A DNA stretch of 64,000 nucleotides from CBDEFX01 sp965237635 (GCA_965237635.1 CBDEFX010000001.1:1116001-1180000); one strand, 5' to 3'. Counted from the first letter of the stretch, positions 25,001 through 33,943 are shown. Notes: generated by a model from the sequence alone, not told the origin. Program-made: numbers and translations.

Positions 25001-25030
25001 TTGCCGTTCGATGCCGAGACGCGGTATACT
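25001..25030 (+). promoter_or_regulatory. promoter of the BECR-like/DUF2283 pair
   Basis: TTGCCG (25001-25006) and TATACT (25025-25030) are 18 bases apart. The predicted start of transcription, about 25037, favours translation from the ATG at 25051. Confidence 0.5.
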
Positions 25031-25050
25031 TTACGGTACGGTATCTGGTG

Positions 25051-25362
25051 ATGGAGACCGGCGCGCGGCGCTACGCCGATGAGCAGGGAAACGAGGTTCG
25101 GCTCACCGACGAGCGACTCCGGCACTTCCTCAGAAGGCACCCCGAAATGGCCTCCCAGTTGCACCGGCTCGCCGATACCCTCGCCAGACCGGACGCGGTG
25201 AGCCCCTCCAGGTCCGGCCCGGCGGTCCAGCTCTACTACCGGCTCTACCCTGACCTGCAGGGCAGGAACCGCTACATCTGCCTTGTGGTGAAGAGGGAGC
25301 GGGACTACTCCTTCATCCTCACCGCCTACTTGGGTCGAAGCATCAAAGGAGAGGGACCATGA
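25051..25362 (+). CDS. BECR-like nuclease candidate (PBECR type)
   Basis: Encodes 103 residues. The pattern VRLTDERLRHFLRRHPEM, then VQLYYR, then ICLVVKRERDYSFILTAYLGR recalls small proteins with the barnase/EndoU/colicin E5/RelE-like fold: a conserved His near the N-terminus and a C-terminal FILTAY strand. Such proteins are often toxins or RNases. It overlaps the DUF2283 gene by 4 bases. An upstream start at 24994 is possible but lies before the apparent promoter. Toxin activity is inference. Confidence 0.55.
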   Translation: METGARRYADEQGNEVRLTDERLRHFLRRHPEMASQLHRLADTLARPDAVSPSRSGPAVQLYYRLYPDLQGRNRYICLVVKRERDYSFILTAYLGRSIKGEGP

Positions 25363-25784
25363 CGAGCAGAAAGGTGTTTGTCTCGTACGACCAGGAAGGG
25401 GACATGCTTGAGGTACTGTGGGCGTTCAGGAAGGGCTACTTCACGCCCACAGACGACGAGCGCATCCTCAAGCGCCTGGACGACGACGGCGAGGTGATCG
25501 GGTTCCTCATCCACGAGATGAGCACGCTCAAGGAGCCGAGCCCTGTCGAGTTCGAGCTTGCGTCCGAGGCCCCTGAGGATGATGTCTCCAACGTCACGGT
25601 GCGAGAGGCGGCTGTCCGGCTGGGCGTGTCGGAACGCAGAGTGCGCAAGCTGGCCCAGGACGGGCGGATGCGGGGAGCGACGAAGGTCGGGGCGGAGTGG
25701 CTGATCCCTACGCCGGTAGAGGTGGTCCCAGGTAGACGAGGGCCTCTAGGTGTAGCTGGACGCGTGAGTGCGACAGGAGACTAA
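25359..25784 (+). CDS. DUF2283 protein with HTH domain
   Basis: Encodes 141 residues. Residues 1-62 (VFVSYDQEGDMLEVLWAF ... GEVIGFLIHEM) are a DUF2283 fold. Residues 78-122 (VTVREAAVRLGVSERRVRKLAQDGRM) form an excisionase/MerR-type helix-turn-helix. It overlaps the preceding nuclease-like gene, the usual layout of a toxin with a regulatory antitoxin-like partner. It may neutralise or regulate that gene; not proven. Confidence 0.65.
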   Translation: MTSRKVFVSYDQEGDMLEVLWAFRKGYFTPTDDERILKRLDDDGEVIGFLIHEMSTLKEPSPVEFELASEAPEDDVSNVTVREAAVRLGVSERRVRKLAQDGRMRGATKVGAEWLIPTPVEVVPGRRGPLGVAGRVSATGD

Positions 25785-26026
25785 TACTTGGATGGCATTC
25801 CGAAGCACATCGAAGCCACAGCACGTACCGAGTCTATGGGACGTATCCAAGATAGGAGTCCCGGCAGTGCTATTGGACGATTCCTAGCAGCAAGAATACG
25901 ATCACCCAATATGACGGCGCAACCGGCTCAAAGGCTCAACTTTCTTCGTACGCACAGATACCATTCCCTCTCCAAGATTCTGAGAGACAGCAACAAATAG
26001 GAAACCAGCAATTGAGAGGTGGAAGC
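25785..26026. other. AT-richer spacer at the cargo boundary
   Basis: No gene is supported. Base composition shifts to AT-rich here and stays so through the SIR2 gene, suggesting the left edge of separately acquired DNA. Confidence 0.4.
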
Positions 26027-28456
26027 ATGGACCCTGAACAACTGACAAGAGTTGCCGAAGGCGTTAGTAGAGGGGAATATTCTGTTTTGCTTGGTGCGGG
26101 CGCTTCCATCGGCTCACTGGGAGGCAACAACCAACCGCTCCCATCTGGCCCAAACCTGCGAGACAAACTCGTTAGTGAATTCTCGATTCCAACTGAAGGT
26201 CAAACAATAACACTGCCTCGCGCGTACGCAGCGGCTCGGCGCAACGCTCCTGAGCGCCTTGAGACATTCATTAGAACTCAATTCACGCATTGCAAGCCCG
26301 ACTGGCAGAATGTTCTTGCCGACTTTGATTGGCACCGTATCTGGACTTTGAACATTGACGATATTGTCGAAAATGTCTATTACAATAGGAACATCCCATT
26401 CGACCGTTTCAACTGGACATCCAGATTTCGCGATGGGTCAAAGTCCGACCGTCAGATCATCCACTTACATGGATTTGCCACAGACTCATCAGATAGCGAT
26501 CCGGAGGACTCCGAACTAGTCTTCTCTATTCAAGAGTATGCCGCAACCCTCAAAGACACACGAGCTTGGCACACAGTGTTCACAGATGAGTTCTCTGAAC
26601 GACCATTCATAGTGTTGGGAGCGTCGCTTGTTGAAGAGTTCGATTTGCAGCATGCCTTGGTTAGCTCAGCCGCCACCACAATACGAGGCTTCCCTTCCGT
26701 AATAGTTCTCTCGGAAGTCACTGCTCTTGAGCGGGAGGAATTCTCCTCGTTAGGACTAATCGTTGTTGAAGCAGAGGCCCGCAGCTTTGTATCAGACCTG
26801 CATATCGAAGTCCAGAACTTCCGTCGGCAGTTGGGCAGTTTGTATGGACAACACTTTGATCCGCAAGTGGCTCGCTTCCTACAGCAATTCATCGACCTTA
26901 GGCAATATCAACCCAATCAGGATGCCACAACTCGTCATTTTTATGCGGGCTATGAACCTCAGTGGAGAAATATTCTAGATGACGACGATGCCCTAATGGA
27001 GACAACTGAGAAGTCTCTGTCAACGATTCGAAGCATTGCCGGCCGTGATGACTATGCCCAATCTGTCCATGTCCGCTCGGGTGGCTCAGGAACCGGAAAG
27101 TCTACTGGCCTTCTGCGAATGGCCAGCCACTTTATCTCTGACGGCCTACCTACATTCCAGTTTAGAGGAGAAGAGGACCTAGATATCGATGCGACTATGC
27201 GATGGTTGGGACGCATGCAAGACACCGTACTTATGTTTGATGGCTGTGCGGACTTCGCAGACTCAATTGGAGAACTTGCAGAAGCGTGCGAGTCGTCGCA
27301 AGTACGGCTGCTGGTAGTCGGAGCGGAGAGATTTAGACGCCAAAACATCTTGGAGCAAAAGATCGCCAAGAGATTCCTGCACCTTAGTCCAGCTTACGAA
27401 TACCGGCTTCTGTCTGACAGGGACATCGACTCCCTAGTTGACAAGCTGTCATCGCGGCGACGGCTGGGACACATCACCCGGCAGAACCGCATTCAACAGT
27501 GTAACTACTTTAGGTCCTTCGCCTCCCGTCGATTATTTGAGGGTATGGCCAACCTGGAAGGTGGTCAAGGGTTCCAAGCACGAATATGCGAAAGCTATCG
27601 CCTGGTGGATGATGAAAGCGTAAGACGTCTTTATGCTGCGTGCAGTGTGGCATATGAGCTGGGTTATCCTTTGCCCTTGGGAATATCTTCCAAAATAGCG
27701 GGTATGACTGCTACGCAATTGCAAGCATCTTTGGTAGGTGATGAACAAGACATCATGCTGATAGACCGCAATGGAGTCAGACCACCTCACAGAATTACGG
27801 CAGGAATGGTTGTTGAGTCGGCCCTGTCGATGGAAGAGCGATTCGCTGCGATGCGAAGCCTTATGTTGGCCTTGGCACCACACATAGATATTACTGCCAT
27901 CGTAAACTTGACGCGCCCTTACAGATTATTGAGGCGTCTAATGGATCAAGAATCTGTGATGCGGTTGGTAGGACCTGATCTTGGACGGACTCTATATGAG
28001 GTGATTCAGGATCCCTACGATTGGAATGGACGGTATTGGGACCAACGTGCCTTGTTCGAGTCCGAGCTTGGGAATCACGCGCAAGCTCGCTCTTATGCGG
28101 AACATTCACTTAAGACACATCATCATCCATTTGCGCTCAATACACTTGGAACCGTCTTGGGACGCATGGCTGTGCAAGGTGGCGATATTGAAGTACTAAA
28201 GGAAGCGATAAGGAATCTCGAATACGCCCGTGATCAGCGCAGGTGGGATGCCTCCGAGCATCCATACGTTACTTTCTTCACGACAATGGTTAGGTTCGGC
28301 CAGGAGTGGGGACTTGCAGCTATACCGACCCAGCTCCGCAGCACGTTCACCGAGTGGTTGAATCAAGCAAATAGATCCGTCGTTTTCTCTAATGCCAGGA
28401 CGGAGCAGCAACTCGAGATATTTCAGCAGGATTGGCTGTATCTTGCGGTCCAATAG
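26027..28456 (+). CDS. SIR2-STAND NTPase, Avs5-like defence protein
   Basis: Encodes 809 residues from the ATG at 26027 (GAGAGGTGG upstream). The N-terminal SIR2-like domain has LLGAGAS (21-27), LNID (108-111) and HLHG (146-149). Walker A is GGSGTGKST near 350-358, Walker B-like LMFDGC follows, and then a STAND-type region and helical C-terminus, probably TPR-like, that may be the sensor. Avs5 and related proteins use this order to sense phage and degrade NAD. Codon use is much less GC-rich than in the flanking conjugation genes, so it was probably acquired separately. Phage defence is a family-based inference. Confidence 0.75.
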   Translation: MDPEQLTRVAEGVSRGEYSVLLGAGASIGSLGGNNQPLPSGPNLRDKLVSEFSIPTEGQTITLPRAYAAARRNAPERLETFIRTQFTHCKPDWQNVLADFDWHRIWTLNIDDIVENVYYNRNIPFDRFNWTSRFRDGSKSDRQIIHLHGFATDSSDSDPEDSELVFSIQEYAATLKDTRAWHTVFTDEFSERPFIVLGASLVEEFDLQHALVSSAATTIRGFPSVIVLSEVTALEREEFSSLGLIVVEAEARSFVSDLHIEVQNFRRQLGSLYGQHFDPQVARFLQQFIDLRQYQPNQDATTRHFYAGYEPQWRNILDDDDALMETTEKSLSTIRSIAGRDDYAQSVHVRSGGSGTGKSTGLLRMASHFISDGLPTFQFRGEEDLDIDATMRWLGRMQDTVLMFDGCADFADSIGELAEACESSQVRLLVVGAERFRRQNILEQKIAKRFLHLSPAYEYRLLSDRDIDSLVDKLSSRRRLGHITRQNRIQQCNYFRSFASRRLFEGMANLEGGQGFQARICESYRLVDDESVRRLYAACSVAYELGYPLPLGISSKIAGMTATQLQASLVGDEQDIMLIDRNGVRPPHRITAGMVVESALSMEERFAAMRSLMLALAPHIDITAIVNLTRPYRLLRRLMDQESVMRLVGPDLGRTLYEVIQDPYDWNGRYWDQRALFESELGNHAQARSYAEHSLKTHHHPFALNTLGTVLGRMAVQGGDIEVLKEAIRNLEYARDQRRWDASEHPYVTFFTTMVRFGQEWGLAAIPTQLRSTFTEWLNQANRSVVFSNARTEQQLEIFQQDWLYLAVQ

Positions 28457-28658
28457 AGAGCGGACACTGGCGCGGGAGGACTGGCGCGGGAGACGACGGA
28501 AACTGGCATGGTGTGGCTGACTCAGACACTCACCGAGGCGAAACTGGGTATGCGTGGTTCCGTGACGTCGGGCGCTCCGACCATGAGCGCAACGCTGTCA
28601 GAAAAGGATCAGAAGGACTAAACGACCTATCGCAAAGAACATATGGGACCCACTGAAC
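28457..28658. repeat. spacer with 13-bp direct repeat
   Basis: ACTGGCGCGGGAG occurs at 28466-28478 and again at 28480-28492. Nothing else is seen in this 202-base gap. Confidence 0.5.
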
Positions 28659-30059
28659 ATGCCATTTGAAGTATTCAACATATTCTCCCGATGTTCCGAG
28701 ACACATGGAGCCCATTCGAGGTTGGAGGATGCTGCCTTCTGTTTCGCCCAATTGACGCAACGCTATGGCGGTGACATACCAGTGCATCCCATCTCTCAAA
28801 AGTATGTCTATGAAATAGCCGCCATCGATAGAAAGGGAAACCAAAGGAATTTCTTGGAGCCGGAAACGCAGAAGGCGGTTGCGCTGCACCTGGACCCAAA
28901 GTCGGTCGCGACCGAGGTCCCCGGGATCACGACGTTCTCGCACCTCGCGAAAATGTACTACGAGGCGTCAAGGCTGATACCGGTGACGGGCATCAACCTG
29001 AAAGGAATGTTCGATCACCACGGTGAGGACCGTCATTTCTGGAACACCGACGCAGGCAAGGGCCAAGCGTTGGCCTACGCGCAGCAGGCTGCGTTCACGC
29101 TAGAGCTATCACTCAAGGCATACCTGGAAGTACTTGGCAAGTTGGCGTCGACGGACCTCGCAGACATCCGGAAATGGCGGAAGCACGAGCTTACCAACCT
29201 CTTCAAACTGCTTACAGACGACGAGAAGAAGCAGCTAGAAGAGTGGTGGAATCAGTCGGATGCCAAGAGGGTTCACTTCAAGGGCAGCTTTCGAGAATTC
29301 CTTTCAGCCAGCAACAAGCTCTACATGAGGTGGCGATACATCACCGATCTCAAATCGGCAGACCTCTCGATGGATATACCGATGATGTTGAGCGCCTCCG
29401 ACTTCCTGTTGTCTGCTTCGGACCGGGTGTTCAGGAAGAACTCACCAATCAAGGTCAACATCACGACGACAACGCACCCAAGCACAGAGGATTGCGGCGG
29501 AAAGCCAATATCCCGGTACGTACCGACCCTGGTAGAAGGTCGGGTACGTGCTGTGAACATACCCGACGGATTCGATCCCCACAGCATCGTCGAGCTTGTG
29601 ATCGACTCCGACCAGCACGAAGACGAGGTCATTGCCCAGTTCTACAAGCGGAATGTGAAGGATTACTTTGGCCTTGAGGGCGAACGGGTCACCCTAGTCG
29701 GGAGAGTCAGAGAGGATCAGCCACATTTGTTGCCCCATCCAAGTCACCGGGACGAAACCGAGAAAGAGCTTACGTATACCTCTGGGTGCCGCACTCTTAA
29801 GGGATCGGTCCACGACATACGGATCGTCCATTCCGCACATGGTGGACCTGGCAAAGTAAACCTTGCCTTGTGGGACGAGACCTTCTTCACTCAAGTTGAA
29901 TGCTTCTTTGTGACCGATGAGGAGCGTGACCAGCTCAAGGACATCAATCTCGGCGACAAGGTCCTGATACGTGGCTGTATCACGTTGTTGAACGGGAAGC
30001 CGATGCTATTGGTTGGACCTGAGCGAATCGAAAAGGTCGTCGAAAACCCGGATACGTAG
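28659..30059 (+). CDS. HEPN-like/OB-fold protein, possible defence effector
   Basis: Encodes 466 residues. About residues 134-235 form an alpha-helical HEPN-like bundle (GQALAYAQQAAFTLELSLKA, then RKWRKHELTNLF). R171-x4-H176 fits the Rx4-6H catalytic pattern of HEPN RNases. The C-terminal half (about 285-460) looks like one or two OB folds: VPTLVEGRVRAV, GERVTLVGRV and LGDKVLIRGCITLLNGKPML. The combination suggests an RNase tethered to nucleic acid. It follows the SIR2-STAND gene by 200 bases in the same direction. I know of no named family; the domain calls are from pattern only. Confidence 0.55.
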   Translation: MPFEVFNIFSRCSETHGAHSRLEDAAFCFAQLTQRYGGDIPVHPISQKYVYEIAAIDRKGNQRNFLEPETQKAVALHLDPKSVATEVPGITTFSHLAKMYYEASRLIPVTGINLKGMFDHHGEDRHFWNTDAGKGQALAYAQQAAFTLELSLKAYLEVLGKLASTDLADIRKWRKHELTNLFKLLTDDEKKQLEEWWNQSDAKRVHFKGSFREFLSASNKLYMRWRYITDLKSADLSMDIPMMLSASDFLLSASDRVFRKNSPIKVNITTTTHPSTEDCGGKPISRYVPTLVEGRVRAVNIPDGFDPHSIVELVIDSDQHEDEVIAQFYKRNVKDYFGLEGERVTLVGRVREDQPHLLPHPSHRDETEKELTYTSGCRTLKGSVHDIRIVHSAHGGPGKVNLALWDETFFTQVECFFVTDEERDQLKDINLGDKVLIRGCITLLNGKPMLLVGPERIEKVVENPDT

Positions 30060-30223
30060 GAGGCAACTTCCATCTATGTAAGGGGTTCGTGGTTCCCGCT
30101 CCCTCACGAGGCCCGGACTGCCTTTATGGACGGCCCCGACCCAACCCCCCAGGAGGATAGGGATGGAAACGTCACAACGAATCGGCCATATTTGGCAGTT
30201 CGGATTCGCTGGGCGTGGCGCCC

Positions 30224-30253
30224 TTGACAACGACAGCCCCGGACCTACATGAT
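30224..30253 (+). promoter_or_regulatory. possible promoter of the left RHH-recombinase pair
   Basis: TTGACA (30224-30229) is followed after 18 bases by CATGAT (30248-30253). The -35 is perfect and the -10 is weak. Confidence 0.4.
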
Positions 30254-30257
30254 AAGA

Positions 30258-30274
30258 GTATGACTGTGTCATAC
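30258..30274. promoter_or_regulatory. palindromic operator candidate
   Basis: GTATGAC-TGT-GTCATAC is a perfect 7-bp inverted repeat 21 bases before the ribbon-helix-helix gene. It is probably the binding site for that protein. Confidence 0.5.
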
Positions 30275-30295
30275 TTGTGGGGACAAAGAGAGAGA

Positions 30296-30493
30296 ATGCC
30301 CACAACCCGAAAGGCCATCACCTTTTCCATGCCACCGGAGTTGGCCGATCAGGTGCAACAAATGTTGAAGGAGGAGGGCCGCACCATGAGCGAGTTTCTC
30401 CGAGAGGCCATCCGCCTGTACATGGAGGAGCGGGAGTGGCTGCGGCGGGAGCGCCGCCAACGGGCCGAGGCCCGCCGGAACGACCAGGAATGA
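30296..30493 (+). CDS. ribbon-helix-helix (CopG-like) regulator
   Basis: Encodes 65 residues from the ATG at 30296. KAITFSMPPELADQVQQML, then GRTMSEFLREAIRLYMEE, is the ribbon-helix-helix fold, followed by a basic tail. Its stop overlaps an ATG and it is directly followed by the recombinase. The mirror-image gene at 33649-33879 is clearly homologous. It probably autoregulates the recombinase through the palindrome at 30258-30274. Confidence 0.85.
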   Translation: MPTTRKAITFSMPPELADQVQQMLKEEGRTMSEFLREAIRLYMEEREWLRRERRQRAEARRNDQE

Positions 30494-30510
30494 GCAAGGA
30501 GAACGCACCC

Positions 30511-32169
30511 ATGAACCAGAACACCGACTACACGTCCGTGGCCCTCTACGCCAAAGTCTCCAGCGACCGCCAGGACGTGGACCTCTCCATCTCCGCCCAA
30601 CTCAGGGCGCTCAGAGACTACGCACAGAAGAACGGCTACATCGTCGCCCGAGAGTACGTGGACGAGGCCGAGAGCGGTCGCATCGCCGACCGCCCGGAGT
30701 TCCGCAAGATGATCGACGAGGCCAGCAAGTCCGAGGCCCCCTTCAAGGAAATCCTGGTCTGGAAATTCTCCAGATTCACCCGTAAGCGAGAGCACGCCGT
30801 CGCCTTCAAGTCCATGCTGCGGCGCAAGGGCGTGAGAGTGGTCTCGATCACCGAGCACGCCGACGACTCCCCGACAGGCAAGCTCATGGAGGCCATCATT
30901 GAGAGCGTGGACGAGTTCTACAGCGAGAATCTGGCCCAGGAAGTGACGAGGGGTATGCGGGAGGCGGCGTCACGGGGCTTCTTCATGGGTCCCAAGGCCC
31001 CATTCGGGTACAGGAGGGTGAAGGTCAATGACGGCGCAAAGGAGCGTCCCACCTTGGAGGTCGACCCTGCCAACGCTCCGGTGGTGAAGGAGATATTCGA
31101 GAGCTCGCTGCGTGGGAATGGCCTCAAAGAAATATCCAAAGCCCTGTACGACCGAGGCATCACAAATCGTGGCAAGCGCTGGCTCAAGGGGACTCTCCAT
31201 TACCTGCTGACCAACGAGTCCTATACCGGCACTGCCGTCTGGGGCAGAACGTCGAAAGGAGCGAAGGCTGACGACCCCGTGCGTGTGGAGGGAGCGTGGC
31301 CAGCCCTGGTTTCGAGGGAGATGTTCGACGCTGTGCAGAGGGGCTTGCGAGACCGTGCGCCGACGGTTCATGAGCCCGGCCGAGTGGGTAGCAAGTTTCT
31401 GCTGAGCGGGTTGCTGAAGTGCGGCGTGTGCGGCAGGTCCTATATTGGTCAGGGAGCCAAGAGTGGGCAGTTCGCCTATTACATCTGCGGCACGCTGTAT
31501 CGTGATGGCGCGGGCACCTGCGAGGCCAGCTACCTGAATGCACCCAGGGTTGAGGAGTTCATCGTCGAAAGAATCAGGGAACGAATCCTTACCGAGGAAA
31601 CCATCGTCGAGCTGGTATCAGCGGTTGCTGAGGAGATCGACGTCGTGGCCGGCGAGCTGGCCGGGAGGCTGGATTCGATAGGCTCCCAGCTTGCGGAGGT
31701 TCGGAAGCGGCTTGAGAAGAACTATGAAGCCCTTGAAACGAGCGCTCTCACTCTGGAGGCCCTGTCGCCTCGCATCCTTTCTCTCAGGCATCGTGAGGAG
31801 CAACTGGCGGCAGCCCGTGAGAACGCCGCCGGTCAACTTCAACAGCGCAGAATGGAACTGCCTTCTACCGAGGAGATCAAGGGGTATGTGGCAGATTTCC
31901 GAGAGCTACTACAGGCTGGCTCGTTCCCTGAGCGAAAGTCGCTCATCCGCAACTTCGTGGAGCGCATCGACGTATTGGGAACCGAGGCCACGTTAGCTTA
32001 CACAGTCCCTATGCCAACGGACGGCGTGAGACGCGAATCGGCCTCGGTTCTCGATTTTGTCAAGACAAGTCCACCAGGTAAGACCGAATTCATAACTCGC
32101 CCGTTTAGGGCTATCTCTGCGGCGTCCGCTCCCCCTATGGGACTGTCATCAGGCGTCGGCATGGAGTAG
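30511..32169 (+). CDS. large serine recombinase, left copy
   Basis: Encodes 552 residues; the ATG at 30511 follows AAGGAG. The resolvase domain contains YAKVSSDRQ with the likely catalytic Ser17. The recombinase domain follows (GFFMGPKAPFGYRRV ... LTNESYTGTAVWG), then a zinc ribbon with CGVCG and a later Cys, and a coiled coil. The order is that of phage and ICE integrases. The C-terminal 57 codons overlap the 3' end of the opposing recombinase, so the last part is probably not native. The enzyme would integrate or excise an element at an attachment site near here. Confidence 0.9.
   Translation: MNQNTDYTSVALYAKVSSDRQDVDLSISAQLRALRDYAQKNGYIVAREYVDEAESGRIADRPEFRKMIDEASKSEAPFKEILVWKFSRFTRKREHAVAFKSMLRRKGVRVVSITEHADDSPTGKLMEAIIESVDEFYSENLAQEVTRGMREAASRGFFMGPKAPFGYRRVKVNDGAKERPTLEVDPANAPVVKEIFESSLRGNGLKEISKALYDRGITNRGKRWLKGTLHYLLTNESYTGTAVWGRTSKGAKADDPVRVEGAWPALVSREMFDAVQRGLRDRAPTVHEPGRVGSKFLLSGLLKCGVCGRSYIGQGAKSGQFAYYICGTLYRDGAGTCEASYLNAPRVEEFIVERIRERILTEETIVELVSAVAEEIDVVAGELAGRLDSIGSQLAEVRKRLEKNYEALETSALTLEALSPRILSLRHREEQLAAARENAAGQLQQRRMELPSTEEIKGYVADFRELLQAGSFPERKSLIRNFVERIDVLGTEATLAYTVPMPTDGVRRESASVLDFVKTSPPGKTEFITRPFRAISAASAPPMGLSSGVGME
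31998..32169. other. antisense overlap of the two recombinase 3' ends
   Basis: Both reading frames stay open through 172 bases on opposite strands. The tails past SMPT/VPMPT show no resemblance to each other. One reading frame may have lost its own stop at this junction. Confidence 0.7.
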
Positions 32170-33656
32170 ATGATGGCGGCCCTGCCGGGCTTGACCTGTA
32201 CCTCCTTGACGAAGGAGTGGACGAAGGCCCTGGTCTCGGTCAGTTCGCTGGTCTTGAGGAACTCGCTCATCTCCTCGGCGAAGGTGGCAATGGTGTCGGC
32301 GCTGTCCAGAAGCTGCCGCCTCTCTTTCAGCAGCCCTCTCGCCTCCTCTGCGGCGACTTCAAGGGTCTCCTTGCGCTCCCGGAGTTCCACGATGAGGTCC
32401 GAAGCCTCGGCCACGTCCACGCTGTCGCTCTTCGCTATGAAGTGCCAGACGCGACCCAGTTGCTTCTTCACCTCCTCAAGCTCCCCGTCGATACTCTCCA
32501 GCCTCTCCCGCTGGTCGCGGGCCACGCCGTCCATCTCCTCGTCCAGCAGCTTCACCAGGTCTCGGATGTTGGACTCGGTGAGAATGTTGGCGCGAAGCTC
32601 ATCGACGATGATCTTCTCGAATTTCTTGGCGTTGAGCCTGGGGGTCTTGCAGGTTCCCTTGCCGCGCTTGAGGAGGGAGTGGCAGATGTAGTAGGTGTAC
32701 TTGCCGCTCTTGGCCTCGGCTGCGGTCATGGCCTTGCCGCAGGTCTCGCACTTGGCCAGGCCGCTGAGCAGGTAGGGGCTAGAGATGCGGCGGGGGTTCA
32801 CCTTCTTCGGGGCGCGGGACTCCATCATCCTGGCGATGCGCCGGAACTCCTGCTTGGAGACGATGCCGGGGTGTGCGTCCTCGACGCGCACGGGCGGCGC
32901 TCCGTCCTTGGCCTTTTCTCCCCAGACCACGGTTCCGGCGTACGCCTCGTTGGTGAGCACGAAGTGGACGGTGGTCTTGAGCCACTTCTTGCCGTTGGAG
33001 GTGGGGATGCCCTCGGCGTTGAGGGTCTTGGCGATGTCGAGGGTGCTCTTTCCCTGGAGGGCCATGTCGAACATGCGGCGGACCACGGCGTCGGCGGGCG
33101 GGTTCAGCTCCAGCTTGGGGCGCTTCTTCGGCCCGTCTTGGACGTGGACCCGCTTGTAGCCGTAGGGGGCGTAGGTGGTCATCCAGAAGCCTCTGGACGC
33201 CGCCTCCCGCATCCCCCGCGTGACCTCCTGCGCAAGATTTTCGCTGTAAAATTCGTCCACGCCCTCGATAATGGCCTCCAACAACCTGCCGGTAGCGGTG
33301 TCCTCGGCCTGCTCGGTGATGGAGACCACGCGGATGCCCCGCCTGCGCAGCATGGACTTGAAGGCGACGGCGTGCTCGCGCTTTCGGGTAAAGCGGCTGA
33401 ACTTCCAGACAAGGATTTCCTTGAAGGGGGCCTCGGGCTTGCGGGCCGCGTCTAGCATCTTCTGGAACTGGGGCCGGTCGGCGATGCGCCCGCTCTCGGC
33501 CTCGTCCACGTACTCGCGGACTACCAGGTAGTCGTTCTTCTCGGCGTAGTCCCTGAGCGCCCTTAGCTGGGCGGCGATGGACAGGTCCACGTCCTGGCGG
33601 TCGCTGGACACTCTTGCGTAGAGGGCCACTGGCGTCAGATCGAGTCGGTCATTCAT
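31998..33656 (-). CDS. large serine recombinase, right copy
   Basis: Encodes 552 residues; the ATG at 33656 follows AAGGAGG and overlaps the RHH gene by 8 bases. The resolvase domain (YARVSSDRQ, RIADRP, WKFSRFTRKREHAVAFKSML) is very like the left copy. The recombinase domain, a zinc ribbon with CETCG and YYIC, and a coiled coil follow. The middle regions differ more, so the two enzymes probably have different target or att specificity. It converges on the left copy and shares 172 bp with it. Confidence 0.9.
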   Translation of the reverse strand: MNDRLDLTPVALYARVSSDRQDVDLSIAAQLRALRDYAEKNDYLVVREYVDEAESGRIADRPQFQKMLDAARKPEAPFKEILVWKFSRFTRKREHAVAFKSMLRRRGIRVVSITEQAEDTATGRLLEAIIEGVDEFYSENLAQEVTRGMREAASRGFWMTTYAPYGYKRVHVQDGPKKRPKLELNPPADAVVRRMFDMALQGKSTLDIAKTLNAEGIPTSNGKKWLKTTVHFVLTNEAYAGTVVWGEKAKDGAPPVRVEDAHPGIVSKQEFRRIARMMESRAPKKVNPRRISSPYLLSGLAKCETCGKAMTAAEAKSGKYTYYICHSLLKRGKGTCKTPRLNAKKFEKIIVDELRANILTESNIRDLVKLLDEEMDGVARDQRERLESIDGELEEVKKQLGRVWHFIAKSDSVDVAEASDLIVELRERKETLEVAAEEARGLLKERRQLLDSADTIATFAEEMSEFLKTSELTETRAFVHSFVKEVQVKPGRAAIIYSMPTPDDSPIGGADAAEIALNGRVMNSVLPGGLVLTKSRTEADSRLTPSVGIGTV

Positions 33657-33879
33657 CAGTCTCTCCTCCTTGTGTTTCACTCTGTCCTGTCCGGCGGGAG
33701 CGCAGCCGTTCCAGCCGCTCCCGTCTGCGCCACTCCCGCTCCTCCATGAAGATGCGGATGGCCTGGCGGAGCAGCTCGCTCACGGAGAGGTCATCCTCCT
33801 TCATCACCCGCCGCACCTGCGCCTCCATCTCCGGGGGCAGCGAGAAGGTGAGGGTCTTGGACTTCCTGGGAGTGGTCAC
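33649..33879 (-). CDS. ribbon-helix-helix regulator, right copy
   Basis: Encodes 76 residues. KTLTFSLPPEMEAQVRRVM, then LSVSELLRQAIRIFMEE, is a ribbon-helix-helix domain, with a basic tail and an acidic C-terminus. It overlaps the recombinase start by 8 bases. A promoter with an overlapping inverted repeat lies just upstream and is the likely autoregulatory site. Confidence 0.85.
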   Translation of the reverse strand: MTTPRKSKTLTFSLPPEMEAQVRRVMKEDDLSVSELLRQAIRIFMEEREWRRRERLERLRSRRTGQSETQGGETDE

Positions 33880-33895
33880 TCTCTTTTTGCCTCCT

Positions 33896-33943
33896 TGTAT
33901 AGTGCAATGTCTTACTATACACTATTGAGGCACCGGCTTTCAA
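33896..33943 (-). promoter_or_regulatory. promoter and operator of the right RHH-recombinase pair
   Basis: On the minus strand, TTGAAA (33938-33943) and TATAGT (33914-33919) are 18 bases apart. TGTATAGT (33896-33903) and ACTATACA (33914-33921) are perfect 8-bp arms. The repeat covers the -10 box, so binding would block transcription. Confidence 0.6.

Noticed and set aside
25788..26000. 70-residue gene before the SIR2 gene
   Set aside because: No ribosome site, no domain and no homologue in the window support it.
30277..30510. N-terminal extension of the left recombinase
   Set aside because: It covers the RHH gene in another frame, and the ATG at 30511 has a good ribosome site and matches the right copy.
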